From positions 1 to 64,000 of the forward strand of contig JAFYGI010000063.1 in assembly GCA_017543265.1 (NCBI GenBank): a stretch of 64,000 nucleotides of DNA, read 5' to 3'. Both the position numbers and the translations under genes were made by a program. The notes beneath the pieces were generated by a model, which saw only the letters and a list, made by a program, of their open reading frames with translations, was not told the origin of the DNA and made no database searches. This document shows positions 52,281 through 61,040 of this stretch, one piece after another (within the stretch, counting starts at the first letter, position 1; every line of letters begins with the position of its first letter). Source of the stretch: Bacillota bacterium (GTDB lineage Bacteria > Bacillota > Clostridia > Lachnospirales > CAG-274).

Positions 52281-52985
52281 ATGCTTACTGTTGAAAATTT
52301 AAAGGTATATTACGGCATGATAAATGCCATAAAGGATGTTTCCTTCCGTGTAGAACAGGGCGAAGTAATTGCCCTTATCGGCGCAAACGGCGCGGGCAAG
52401 ACCACTATACTGCACACTATAACGGGTCTTGTACCCGCCAAAAGCGGCAGCATAACTTTTAAGGGCATAAACCTTTTAAAGACTCCCGCACACAAGATAG
52501 TCGGTATGGGTATGGCACACGTCCCCGAGGGCAGACGTATTTTTCAGGAGCTTACCGTATACGAAAACCTTATGCTCGGCGCATACACACGCAAGGACAA
52601 AAAGGCGATAAGCGACACCCTTGCAAAGATATACAAGCGCTTCCCGCGTCTTGAAGAAAGAAAAACGCAGATAGCGGGCACACTTTCGGGCGGCGAGCAG
52701 CAGATGCTTGCGATGGGTCGTGCGCTTATGTCAAAGCCGTCCATTATACTGATGGATGAGCCGTCAATGGGACTTTCGCCCCTGTATGTAAACGAGATAT
52801 TTGACATAATACGGGAGATAAGCAAAAGCGGCACCACTATTTTGCTGGTGGAACAGAACGCAAAAAAGGCGCTTTCCATAGCGGACAGGGCGTATGTGCT
52901 TGAAACGGGCAATATCGTACTGGACGGCGATGCCAAGGAGCTTATGAACGACGATAAGGTAAAAAAGGCATATCTGGGCGAATAA
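52281..52985 (+). CDS. livF: Branched-chain amino acid ABC transporter ATP-binding protein LivF
   Basis: A 234-residue ATPase with Walker A GANGAGKTTILHTITG, signature LSGGEQQMLAMGRALM, Walker B IILMDEPSMGLSP and VEQNAKKAL. The short spacing to livG shows one operon. No substrate-binding protein gene is present in the cluster. Confidence 0.94.
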   Translation: MLTVENLKVYYGMINAIKDVSFRVEQGEVIALIGANGAGKTTILHTITGLVPAKSGSITFKGINLLKTPAHKIVGMGMAHVPEGRRIFQELTVYENLMLGAYTRKDKKAISDTLAKIYKRFPRLEERKTQIAGTLSGGEQQMLAMGRALMSKPSIILMDEPSMGLSPLYVNEIFDIIREISKSGTTILLVEQNAKKALSIADRAYVLETGNIVLDGDAKELMNDDKVKKAYLGE

Positions 52986-53002
52986 CAAAACGAGGGAATG
53001 AA

Positions 53003-53926
53003 ATGGGACTATTTGATTTTCTGAAAAAGGATACACACAAGGATTGGGCGCTCTTATCCCTGAACGATATTTCGGCCTTTATAAACGGATTTACGACCGA
53101 ACAGCTGCACGAGGCCATACTTGACATAGATGTCGGCAGAACGCTTACATTGATGCCCAAAGAGCCGCCGCAGTACGGCTGTATATGTATTGAATACACA
53201 AAGGACGAAAAGACGAAAAAGCTTTGTCTGTATGCGGGCTTTGAGCAGGAGGACGGCTACCGGAACTACAAAAGCGAGAACGTACCGCCCGAGGAGGCTT
53301 TCCGCATAATGTCGGCATATACCGACCTTAAGCTGGAGCCCGATGTATCCGGCTGGAAGCTTGAAAAGTTTCTTAAAAACATGGAGCCCGTTACCTTTAA
53401 TCAATTTGTTATGATGTTTACGGGTGACAAGGATATTATAGCGCGTCTGGAGCAATGCGCGGACTCACCGCTAAGCTATCTGATGGCTCATCCCGAGATA
53501 ATCCCTCCCGATGATATTGACGAAAGCTACGCCGACAGGGAGTTTAACGACATTTTAAAAGAGGGCGCGACCAAGCGCAACACCGAATATATCCTGCTTA
53601 ATGCCTTTGCATACGAAATGTACAAGGCGGGCATTATGGCGCGTGTATCCGTCAGCCCCGATGTTGAGGAGTTTGCGGCGGCTGTGGAGCCCCTTGCGAA
53701 AAAGCACAATCTCCAGTTTAACACGGGTTGGTTTGACCCCGATGCCGATGACAGCGACTGGTGTACCGTGCTGGAGGAAAAATGGCATTATGACGGCTAT
53801 GTGATAATCGAGCCCGACATAAGGTCGATATATACCTTTTATTATGTATGTTCCTGCGAGGAAAAGGACGAGATATTGCTGATGGCAAAACGCGCGGGGA
53901 TAAGTATATTGAGTTATGGTGAATGA
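53003..53926 (+). CDS. Unknown protein downstream of livF (possible DUF6630-like C-terminus)
   Basis: A 307-residue soluble, acidic protein I do not recognise with confidence. The first half (MGLFDFLKKDTHKDW, then a Glu/Lys-rich body) is followed by a second half (about 185-307) with FNTGWFDPDADDSDWCTVLE and YVIIEPDIRSIYTFYYV. From memory this looks like DUF6630. Its start is 18 bases after livF with a GAGGGAATG site, so it may ride in the same transcript. No signal peptide, so it is not the missing binding protein. Confidence 0.65.
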   Translation: MGLFDFLKKDTHKDWALLSLNDISAFINGFTTEQLHEAILDIDVGRTLTLMPKEPPQYGCICIEYTKDEKTKKLCLYAGFEQEDGYRNYKSENVPPEEAFRIMSAYTDLKLEPDVSGWKLEKFLKNMEPVTFNQFVMMFTGDKDIIARLEQCADSPLSYLMAHPEIIPPDDIDESYADREFNDILKEGATKRNTEYILLNAFAYEMYKAGIMARVSVSPDVEEFAAAVEPLAKKHNLQFNTGWFDPDADDSDWCTVLEEKWHYDGYVIIEPDIRSIYTFYYVCSCEEKDEILLMAKRAGISILSYGE

Positions 53927-53958
53927 CAGGCGGAAAACAGGTTTCCGCCTGTTTTTTT
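53926..53958 (+). terminator. Intrinsic terminator of the livHMGF operon
   Basis: ACAGGCGGAAA (53926-53936) pairs with TTTCCGCCTGT (53942-53952), followed by seven T. The stem begins inside the last codons of the preceding gene. Confidence 0.9.
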
Positions 53959-53963
53959 ATGCA

Positions 53964-53995
53964 AAAAAGGTCTCTCCCGAAGGAAAGACCTTTTT
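53964..53995. terminator. Second, bidirectional terminator facing the pseudokinase operon
   Basis: AAAGGTCT (53966-53973) pairs with AGACCTTT (53986-53993), with A-run to the left and T-run to the right. It would mainly end the leftward operon finishing at 54010. Confidence 0.82.
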
Positions 53996-54009
53996 GTGGT
54001 TTAATTATA

Positions 54010-55500
54010 TTAATACATTGCGTGAGCGGCTCTCCACTTCTTGACCTCATCACTGTAGCCAAGAACCTCAAGCCATGCGAAAAACCTTGTGTCGTCAATA
54101 AACTCTGCGCATATCGAATCAAGATTATCGACATTTGCACGGATATATTGAACAAGGTCTGCAACACTCTTGCAGGGAGTATTTCTGAAATCGTAGGTAT
54201 AGTCACCGGAAACATAGTAGTTAAGCTTGTAAGCTATCATTTCCTCGTTTCCGCCGCCCTCTGCGGCCTCCTGCTCAACACTCTTGATCTTGTCAACAAC
54301 ACTGCTGTCCATGCCGCGCTGCTGTGCAACAAGGCTTACGATACCGCTTCTAAGCGAATCAAGGAAGGGATCCTTGTCGTATGCGATCGCCATTTCGTTT
54401 GCAAACTGCGCGATATCGCCGATCTCCTGACCCTTCCAATAAGGCGGAAGAGAAGGATTGAGGATGGATATAAGGTCGAAAAGCGCCCTATCCTTATCCT
54501 CGTTTTTGCAGATTGCAACGACCTCGGGGAATTTATCCTCCGCATAGTTGTCAACTATCTCCAAAAGTGCGGGGTCGCCTACACAGCTGACTGCTGCGCT
54601 CCAGTTTTGCGCAAACGCCTGTGCGATGTTTTCAAGACCTTTAACGGGTACGCCGTCAAACTGATATACATCTGTAGGCGGCTCGTATACATACTCATCA
54701 ACGATGGGTACATCCTCGCCCGCAAGGCATTTCTTGATCTCGTCATAACCCCAGCGCGTCTTATAATCCTTTACGGTAAGACCGCGGATGATATTTTTAA
54801 GCTTGTCGCTTGCCTTATCCGGTATTTCCAGATCGTAGGTAGCAGCCTTTTTAAGCATCTGCTTTCTGTTAAGGCCGTCAAAAACGCCCCTGCCCGTTAC
54901 CAGCATAACAAGCGTGATACCAAGCGACCAATAGTCGGCCTCCTTACCGAAGATACCCTTTAAGTTTTCGGGCGGAAGGAAAGCAAAACCCGTCTGCTTT
55001 GTAAATTCGCTTATGTTGGCCAGATCCACGCCAAGGTCACCCAAAAGCACCTGGTCGGGACCGAAAGGACTGTAGAAAATATTGGTGGGCTTTACATTGC
55101 CGTGCGTAAGACCGCTGTCATGCACCACCTTAAGTGCCTCGTTTACATTGGGGATGATAGTTTCAAACAAACGCTTGTCATTAACTGCCTTGCCGCTTGA
55201 GATGAGGTCTGCCTTGTTAAAGAAAGGCATTATCTCGCAGCTGCATCCGTTGCATGTAAACCTATCGGACTTTTTAACAAGATAAGGCGAATTCATGGAT
55301 TTTTCCTTTTCCGTCTTTTCGGCGGAAGGCTCCTTGCCGGGGAAATAAACCTTTGCAAGGAAGGGGAAATCATCATACTCGCAGACAAACAATGCTGCCT
55401 CGCCATTATCGGGATTTATTACTCTTTTTAATACATAACGGCTTGCCAAAGTGTCGCCGACACTGAAACCTGCCGGTAACTTATTTGCTCCATCAGCCAT
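54010..55500 (-). CDS. Protein-kinase-fold protein with degenerate catalytic loop (likely pseudokinase)
   Basis: A 496-residue cytosolic protein. Residues about 18-265 have a kinase fold. The ATP Lys50 (FLAKVYF) is kept, but the glycine-rich loop is absent. The HRD motif is HGN (133-135), so the catalytic Asp is Asn, although Lys137 and Asn140 remain. The metal loop is DLG (155-157), the APE analogue is PPE, and DYWSLGITLVML is the F-helix. Residues about 270-496 are a helical domain of unknown type. With the catalytic base changed it is probably a binding or scaffold protein, perhaps a weak kinase. It follows an acidic coiled-coil gene by 23 bases in one operon. Confidence 0.75.
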   Translation of the reverse strand: MADGANKLPAGFSVGDTLASRYVLKRVINPDNGEAALFVCEYDDFPFLAKVYFPGKEPSAEKTEKEKSMNSPYLVKKSDRFTCNGCSCEIMPFFNKADLISSGKAVNDKRLFETIIPNVNEALKVVHDSGLTHGNVKPTNIFYSPFGPDQVLLGDLGVDLANISEFTKQTGFAFLPPENLKGIFGKEADYWSLGITLVMLVTGRGVFDGLNRKQMLKKAATYDLEIPDKASDKLKNIIRGLTVKDYKTRWGYDEIKKCLAGEDVPIVDEYVYEPPTDVYQFDGVPVKGLENIAQAFAQNWSAAVSCVGDPALLEIVDNYAEDKFPEVVAICKNEDKDRALFDLISILNPSLPPYWKGQEIGDIAQFANEMAIAYDKDPFLDSLRSGIVSLVAQQRGMDSSVVDKIKSVEQEAAEGGGNEEMIAYKLNYYVSGDYTYDFRNTPCKSVADLVQYIRANVDNLDSICAEFIDDTRFFAWLEVLGYSDEVKKWRAAHAMY

Positions 55501-55523
55501 AGTTCACACCTCGATTCATCTGA

Positions 55524-57068
55524 TTATTTCGCCTGGAAACAAAGAACGTTGTTTCTTAAGATCTTATCGATCCTTGTATACAGCTTCATATTCTTGCCGA
55601 CCATCTTGGTATCCTGCTCGATAACAGCCTGTATACTGTCTTCAAGTTCCTTGACCTTTGCGTTGTATTCATCCTCAAGAGCTTTCTTCTTGTTTTCGTA
55701 GTCGCTCTTGCCGCCGCCGAATATCTTCTTTCTTGCGGCGTAGAATTCTCTTTCCAGATTGCGCATATCTTCAAAGTGCTTGTCGTCAAGCTTTTCTCTT
55801 TCAACGGAGATACGCTTGTTCTTATCAAGCTCACGTCCGGAGCAGTTCTTGTAGATAGTCTTAAGGAAGTTGATGGTATCTACCATGTAGAACTGGTGAA
55901 GCTTTGTTGCCTTTTCGTCATACTCACCGCTTACATCCATAAGCTTAAGGATGTCGTCGATATTGGGTATTGCGCCTGCGGGATAAAGTGATTCGTCAAA
56001 CTCCTTAAGAAGGCCGTAAACCTTCTCAACCATCATCATATCGTAGCGTACAGCCTCAACAGGCATGATAACGCCGCGCTGTGCATAGCCGCGCAGCTTT
56101 ATAAGCTCGTTTTTGATGATCTCGATCTCGGGATCCTCATCCTCGCCGTCCTCGATATTTTTAAGAGCGTACTTTATTCTTAAATACTCAAAACGCTTGT
56201 TAAGATATACCTGCGGCGATGCGCCGGTGAAGATAAACTTGCTGCCCTGGTCGATAATATATGCGGCCTCGTCAAGGATATCCTTCTTCTCCGTCTTTGT
56301 AACATCGTCGGTAAAGAGCGAATTAAGCTTGGGCTTTTCATCCTCACCGAGAAGCTCCGACTCGGACTGCTTAAGGAAGTAGTCATCCTCATCGGGCTCA
56401 TAATCGGGTGCCCATGATGTATCATATTCTTCTTTATAGATACCAACGATACGTTCTTCGGTCTCTTCGGGCTCAGCGGGTTTTTCCTCTTCCTTGGGTG
56501 TTTCTTCTTCGGAATCATAACCACCGTAGAAGTTGCCAAGCTGAGGCTCGTCGGGATATGTCTGTGCAGGTTCACCCTCTGTGTCGCTGGATGTATCGTT
56601 GTCCTCCGGCTGCTCGGTTTCATCTGCCTCGTCAACAGAGTCGCTGTCCTGGAATAAGGGATAGCCCTCTTCCTCTTCTTCCTCATCCTCGTCTGCACCG
56701 TATGACGGCATAACCGATGAAGAAAATCCCTCTGCACTGCTGTCGTTGTCATAATCGTCAACTTCCATGTAAGCGATAAGAAGCTCGTCGTCAAGATACT
56801 GGTTGATCTTTGCGATGTCGTCATCTATCTCAAAGAAATCATCGATAATACCCTTAGCGTTTTCGATGTTGTTGACTTTCTGTCTGAGTTCGGCAAATTC
56901 CGGTAATTCACCGAAGGGGATCATATCGTCCTCTTTAAGGCAGATACAGTTTTCCACACTGTAATAAACGTTTAATTTATCAGCCACATAGGATTTGGCA
57001 ATGTCAAGAAAGACCTTTTTATCGTCGCTTACGCTTTCAAGCAATGCCAATGCGTCCTTTGTACTCAT
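55524..57068 (-). CDS. Large acidic coiled-coil protein of unknown function
   Basis: A 514-residue soluble protein. N-terminal helical part (1-105), then a Glu/Asp-rich, probably disordered segment (about 105-255; runs such as DEDEEEEEEG). A folded helical domain (about 255-430) and a C-terminal coiled coil (about 430-495; REKLDDKHFEDMRNLEREFY) follow. No membrane segment or known domain. GGAGGTG precedes the ATG, with a promoter at 57180-57208. It is the first gene of a two-gene operon with the pseudokinase; the partner relation suggests a shared complex. Confidence 0.7.
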   Translation of the reverse strand: MSTKDALALLESVSDDKKVFLDIAKSYVADKLNVYYSVENCICLKEDDMIPFGELPEFAELRQKVNNIENAKGIIDDFFEIDDDIAKINQYLDDELLIAYMEVDDYDNDSSAEGFSSSVMPSYGADEDEEEEEEGYPLFQDSDSVDEADETEQPEDNDTSSDTEGEPAQTYPDEPQLGNFYGGYDSEEETPKEEEKPAEPEETEERIVGIYKEEYDTSWAPDYEPDEDDYFLKQSESELLGEDEKPKLNSLFTDDVTKTEKKDILDEAAYIIDQGSKFIFTGASPQVYLNKRFEYLRIKYALKNIEDGEDEDPEIEIIKNELIKLRGYAQRGVIMPVEAVRYDMMMVEKVYGLLKEFDESLYPAGAIPNIDDILKLMDVSGEYDEKATKLHQFYMVDTINFLKTIYKNCSGRELDKNKRISVEREKLDDKHFEDMRNLEREFYAARKKIFGGGKSDYENKKKALEDEYNAKVKELEDSIQAVIEQDTKMVGKNMKLYTRIDKILRNNVLCFQAK

Positions 57069-57179
57069 AAAATCACCTCCGTAAAAATGTTAAGCGGGCC
57101 GGATATACAGCTTGCCGTTGCGAGGCGCCTGCTAAGGGAAAAAGCCCTCAAAACGGAAGCACAGCCTTATTTACTTAAT

Positions 57180-57208
57180 ATAATACCACTTTTTATACGA
57201 TACGTCAA
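57180..57208 (-). promoter_or_regulatory. Promoter of the coiled-coil/pseudokinase operon
   Basis: Minus-strand TTGACG (57208-57203), 17 bases, TATTAT (57185-57180). Confidence 0.75.
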
Positions 57209-57282
57209 ACAAAATCACAAAAAAAAATTCACAATTTTAAAAAAATTTTTAAAATTTGGTTCTTTTGTACCCGTTTTATCCC

Positions 57283-57329
57283 AATAAAACAAGGGTTAGG
57301 TTACGTAACTATATTTCGTAACCTAACCC
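57283..57329 (-). terminator. Intrinsic terminator after spo0A
   Basis: GGGTTAGGTTACG (57293-57305) pairs perfectly with CGTAACCTAACCC (57317-57329); the minus strand continues TTGTTTTATT. Confidence 0.88.
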
Positions 57330-57383
57330 GCATAAGGGATTTTGCCGTTGTATCATGCTAAAACAGCGGGATCTACAGTTATA

Positions 57384-58163
57384 TCAACCCGCTTTCAATT
57401 CTAAACGCAGTCTGTCGGCTATAAGCGCAATAAACTCGCTGTTGGTGGGCTTGCCCTTGTGTGTGGATACCGTATAGCCGAAAAGACTGTCTATAGCATC
57501 CACCTTGCCGCGGCTCCACGCCACCTCTATCGCGTGTCTTATGGCACGCTCGACACGGCTGGGCGTTGTATTGCATTTTTTGGCTATAGTGGGATAAAGC
57601 TCTTTTGTGATATAGTTTAGCACATCTATATCGTCAATGGCCATAAGTATCGCCTCGCGCATATAATGGTAGCCGCGTATGTGTGCGGGCACACCTATCT
57701 CATGCAGGATATTCGTTACCCTGGTCTCAAGGTCCACATCCGCAAGCCTTGCATAGCCGTATTTTGTGTTTTTAACGGGCACGGGCTCCTTCAGCTGGCG
57801 TATGCGCGACACCAGAAGCTCCATATCAAAGGGCTTTGCTATGTAATACTTTGCGCCGAGCGTAAATGCCTTTTGCGTTATCTGCTCCCCCGTTATGGCG
57901 GTAAGCATTATACACATGGTAAGGTTTTCGTTGCCGTCCTTGGCCAGCCTTTCCAGCACGCCTATCCCGTCAAGTTTTGGCATAATGCCATCTATCAGTG
58001 CAATATCCGGCTTGTCGGAAAGTATTTTGTTGTACGCTTCCACACCGTCATAGGCCTTTGATATGACCTCCATATCGGGCTGTTTTTCCAGAAAGTTGCA
58101 CAGGCAGTCACAAAAATCCTTATTGTCGTCCGCCACCAAAATACTGATTTTTTCGTTATTCAT
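57384..58163 (-). CDS. spo0A: Sporulation master regulator Spo0A
   Basis: A 259-residue response regulator. Receiver domain (1-125) with [10 protein letters not shown] and phospho-acceptor Asp58 in [13 protein letters not shown]. The DNA-binding domain (about 145-257) shows [15 protein letters not shown], the recognition region [22 protein letters not shown] (in parts) and [19 protein letters not shown]. Its presence marks an endospore-forming lineage. Unlike Bacillus and many Clostridia there is no spoIVB just upstream. The gene has its own promoter. Confidence 0.97.
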   Translation of the reverse strand: MNNEKISILVADDNKDFCDCLCNFLEKQPDMEVISKAYDGVEAYNKILSDKPDIALIDGIMPKLDGIGVLERLAKDGNENLTMCIMLTAITGEQITQKAFTLGAKYYIAKPFDMELLVSRIRQLKEPVPVKNTKYGYARLADVDLETRVTNILHEIGVPAHIRGYHYMREAILMAIDDIDVLNYITKELYPTIAKKCNTTPSRVERAIRHAIEVAWSRGKVDAIDSLFGYTVSTHKGKPTNSEFIALIADRLRLELKAG

Positions 58164-58200
58164 TTAATTTTCCCTCCGTTGGATATATATTTTTTATAAT

Positions 58201-58215
58201 TGGTAATTTTTACCA
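58201..58215. promoter_or_regulatory. Palindrome just downstream of the spo0A promoter
   Basis: TGGTAA (58201-58206) ttt TTACCA (58210-58215), centred about 20 bases downstream of the -10 element, where a repressor could bind. It does not match the 0A box (TGTCGAA). Confidence 0.4.
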
Positions 58216-58224
58216 TTTATGTAT

Positions 58225-58253
58225 ATTATATACCATTAAAAGGAAAAAATCAA
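58225..58253 (-). promoter_or_regulatory. spo0A promoter
   Basis: Minus-strand TTGATT (58253-58248), 17 bases, TATAAT (58230-58225). This is a sigma-A type site; no clear sigma-H promoter is seen. Confidence 0.75.
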
Positions 58254-58265
58254 GAGTAAATTATA

Positions 58266-58748
58266 TTATTTTACAGGAATGCCATATTTTACCAAAGAAG
58301 CATTGGAATAACGCCTGTCTCCTGTTACTTCTGCACCAAACCATTCGGGCGCGTCAAACAAAAGCGCATCTTTTAATGAAGAAAACTCCACTTCGACATT
58401 CATAAAACCGTCAAGCTGCCCGCCGTAAATGTCGAGCTCCGCCGTATGCTCCCCGTCAAGCGGCACAAGATAGCGTTTTTTGACTATTGCCCCCGTTTCG
58501 ACCTTCTGCCACAGCTTATCGTACTGCTCGCGCGTGAGCGAAAGCTCAAACTCCGCACGGTCAAGACCGTTTGCATAAGCCGCGCCCTTTACGGTAAGGA
58601 TATATTCATCGTCACGTCTGCGCAGCCTTATCGTCGGGTCGGTGGAGATATAGCCCTGCTGTATGTTATAATGGGTATAATCATCAAGGTTTTCGGGCAG
58701 ACTTGCCACCAAAAATTTTCGTTCTATTTCGCGGTTATTTGTGTTCAT
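58266..58748 (-). CDS. CYTH-domain triphosphate tunnel metalloenzyme
   Basis: A 160-residue CYTH protein. The signature EIERKFLV (ExExK) is at residues 7-14, followed by alternating charged strands such as TIRLRRRDDEYILTVKG and the C-terminal EVEFSSLKDALLF. Family members hydrolyse inorganic triphosphate or related compounds in a metal-lined beta tunnel. ATG at 58748 is used because GAAAGGAAA precedes it; the frame is open to 58835. A RelQ-type synthetase gene lies nearby on the other strand, as in the Bacillus yjbK-yjbM pair. Confidence 0.85.
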   Translation of the reverse strand: MNTNNREIERKFLVASLPENLDDYTHYNIQQGYISTDPTIRLRRRDDEYILTVKGAAYANGLDRAEFELSLTREQYDKLWQKVETGAIVKKRYLVPLDGEHTAELDIYGGQLDGFMNVEVEFSSLKDALLFDAPEWFGAEVTGDRRYSNASLVKYGIPVK

Positions 58749-58815
58749 TTTATATTTCCTTTCAATAAATAACGGTAAGGCAGACTGCAGGTGTGTCAAA
58801 ATTTTGCTGCCCCCC

Positions 58816-58844
58816 TTGAAAAAATCTTTCTGCAATAGTATAAT
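58816..58844 (+). promoter_or_regulatory. Promoter for the DUF6648-like gene
   Basis: TTGAAA (58816-58821), 17 bases, TATAAT (58839-58844). Confidence 0.78.
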
Positions 58845-58892
58845 AACATAAAATAAGTAATAATAAAAGATTTATTTGCGGGATGTGATCCA

Positions 58893-59402
58893 ATGAACGC
58901 CTTACAGAAGTATTTCAGCTACCGCCAGGCATTGATAGACCAATATATAAAAGGCGACATGACCAAAAGAGAATATCTGGACAGAAACCTTGACGCGGTG
59001 CTTTCGCTTAATATCAAGCCGTTCAAAAATATCGACACCGTGGACAAGGCCCTGTTTAACTACCAATACTATAACGCCATGGCCAAGGACTGCAAGATGG
59101 GCGCATACGGAGAGTACGAATACAGCTTTAACGAGCGGATGAACTACTATTACGCCTGCAAGGACAGGGCCACGCTTAAAGTGCTGGAGCTGCTGGATTT
59201 TACGGGTGTTACCGCCTATTATATTTCCGTGCGCAGCAAGGAGCTTAAAAACAGGCTGTTTGAAATAGTATTAAAGGAAAACAACAACACTATCCTTCAC
59301 TCCACAAGTGAGCTGATAAAAAAGCGCCTTACCGACGAGGGTGTGTTTGAAAGCGGCACCAAAAAGTCGCTTATAGATTATTATATCAATCACAGATATT
59401 GA
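58893..59402 (+). CDS. DUF6648-like protein of unknown function
   Basis: A 169-residue soluble helical protein matching DUF6648 from memory: YIKGDMTKREYLDRNLDAVL, IKPFKNIDTVDKALFNYQYYN (in parts), VTAYYISVRSKELKNRLFEI, and the C-terminal KKSLIDYYINHRY. No catalytic motif. It lies between the CYTH gene and the (p)ppGpp synthetase gene, in the position of yjbL of Bacillus. Confidence 0.75.
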   Translation: MNALQKYFSYRQALIDQYIKGDMTKREYLDRNLDAVLSLNIKPFKNIDTVDKALFNYQYYNAMAKDCKMGAYGEYEYSFNERMNYYYACKDRATLKVLELLDFTGVTAYYISVRSKELKNRLFEIVLKENNNTILHSTSELIKKRLTDEGVFESGTKKSLIDYYINHRY

Positions 59403-59470
59403 AATTTTTTATCCCCCAACAGTTTTTTGCATTTTTCGTAAGTTTTATATGATAAAATTACTATAACCCA

Positions 59471-59499
59471 TTGTAAAACTTTTTGAGTTATGTTATACT
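59471..59499 (+). promoter_or_regulatory. Promoter of the RelQ-type synthetase operon
   Basis: TTGTAA (59471-59476), 17 bases, TATACT (59494-59499), about 22 bases upstream of the start codon. Confidence 0.75.
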
Positions 59500-59521
59500 A
59501 AAAAAAATTGGGGGAATTTTT

Positions 59522-60328
59522 ATGGGAATTATAAATTGGAATACCGCTCTGCTGCCATACGAACAGGCAGTGGACGAAATGGTCTTAAAACTGAAAAATG
59601 TTCAGCGCGAATTTAAGCGTGCGCAGATACACTCGCCTATAGAACAGGTCGAGGGTCGCGTAAAAAGCATAGCCAGCATACTGACAAAGGCAGGCAGCCG
59701 CAATATACCCGTGGACAAGGCACTTGACGTGCTGGAGGATATAGCGGGCATACGCATAATCTGCCGCTTTGTTGAGGATATCGAAAAGGTGGCTGCCATT
59801 ATCCGCTCCCGCAGTGATTACGACATGAAGGTAATACAGGAGGAGGACTATGTGACCAACACCAAAAGCAGCGGCTACCGCAGCTATCACATGACCGTTG
59901 AATATAAAATAATGTACGAGAACCAACTGCGCATACTCAAATGCGAGATACAGATACGCACCCTTGCGATGAATTTCTGGGCGACGATAGAGCACTCCCT
60001 GCGCTACAAGTATGACGGACATCTGCCCGTGGAGCTGCAGGAAAGGCTGCGCAACTGTGCCGAGGCGGCTTTCCGTCTGGATACGGAAATGACCACCATA
60101 CGCGGCGAGCTTTTGCAGGCGCAAAAAACACAGCAGACACAGGACTTTCTTGTAAACGAGATAGTCAAAAACATACATAACCTTTACGCCTACGGCAAGG
60201 TCGAGCATATGAACGATTTTAACAAGCAGTTTATGGAGATCTTCCAGGAGGGAAATGTCGATAAGCTGTCCGAGTTTAATCAAAAGCTTGAAACCATGGC
60301 CGAGATATATAATGTGAGATACGTTTGA
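59522..60328 (+). CDS. relQ: Small alarmone synthetase (RelQ/YjbM type GTP pyrophosphokinase)
   Basis: A 268-residue stand-alone RelA_SpoT synthetase domain. IAGIRIICRFVEDIEKVA, SSGYRSYHMTVEY and EIQIRTLAMNFWATIEHSL are the synthetase motifs. No HD hydrolase or TGS/ACT domains, so it only makes (p)ppGpp. A C-terminal helical tail completes it. ATG at 59522 has GGGGGA six bases ahead; an upstream ATG at 59483 lies within the promoter. Confidence 0.93.
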   Translation: MGIINWNTALLPYEQAVDEMVLKLKNVQREFKRAQIHSPIEQVEGRVKSIASILTKAGSRNIPVDKALDVLEDIAGIRIICRFVEDIEKVAAIIRSRSDYDMKVIQEEDYVTNTKSSGYRSYHMTVEYKIMYENQLRILKCEIQIRTLAMNFWATIEHSLRYKYDGHLPVELQERLRNCAEAAFRLDTEMTTIRGELLQAQKTQQTQDFLVNEIVKNIHNLYAYGKVEHMNDFNKQFMEIFQEGNVDKLSEFNQKLETMAEIYNVRYV

Positions 60329-60329
60329 T

Positions 60330-61025
60330 ATGAGCATATATGCAATAGCAGACCTGCATTTAAGTCTGTATAAACACAAGCCGATGGATATTTTCGGTGA
60401 CAACTGGAAGGATCACCACCTTAAAATACAGCAAAACTGGAACAGCACCGTGACCGATAACGATACCGTGCTTGTTGCGGGTGATATTTCATGGGCAATG
60501 AATATGACGGAGTTTGCCCCCGACCTTGAATTTTTGCGTACCTTAAATGGCAAAAAGGTTTTTACCAGCGGAAACCACGACTATTGGTGGGCATCGGTGC
60601 AAACGCTTAACAGCCTGGATGAAAATATGTACTTTATAAGGACAAATTATTATCCTTTGGGCGATTTCGCCGTATGCGGCACACGCGGCTGGGTCTGCCC
60701 CAACGACACCATGTATGAGCCCCGTGACGAAAAAATATTCCGTCGCGAGTGCATCAGGCTTGAAATGTCGCTGCAAGCGGCACAAAAAGCGGGATATGAC
60801 AAATTTATCGTCATGCTGCACTACCCGCCCGCAAACGACAAATGCGAGCATTCGGCATTTATGGATATAATAGAAAAATACGGTGTAAAGACCGTTGTTT
60901 ACGGACATCTGCACGCACCCGCCGCACACGCCACGGGCATCAGCGGCAATGTAAACGGCACAAACTACTATCTGACGGCAAGCGATTATCTGGATTTCAG
61001 ACCGCTGCAAATAAATATTTACTAA
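60330..61025 (+). CDS. Calcineurin-like metallophosphoesterase
   Basis: A 231-residue phosphoesterase of the COG1768 type. Metal ligands are seen in IYAIADLHLS, VLVAGDISWAM, SGNHDYWWAS, MLHYPPAND and YGHLHAPA. Substrate unknown (phosphodiesters). Its start follows the synthetase stop by one base, so it is likely translationally coupled; a role in nucleotide signalling is possible but only inferred. Confidence 0.9.
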   Translation: MSIYAIADLHLSLYKHKPMDIFGDNWKDHHLKIQQNWNSTVTDNDTVLVAGDISWAMNMTEFAPDLEFLRTLNGKKVFTSGNHDYWWASVQTLNSLDENMYFIRTNYYPLGDFAVCGTRGWVCPNDTMYEPRDEKIFRRECIRLEMSLQAAQKAGYDKFIVMLHYPPANDKCEHSAFMDIIEKYGVKTVVYGHLHAPAAHATGISGNVNGTNYYLTASDYLDFRPLQINIY

Positions 61026-61040
61026 GAAAGGAAAAACAAC

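Larger units (their letters stand above)
57069..57383. other. 315-base region upstream of the pseudokinase operon
   Basis: Contains the operon promoter (57180-57208) with a leader of about 105 bases, an AT-rich run near 57210-57260, and the spo0A terminator (57283-57329). No small gene is convincing. Confidence 0.6.
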
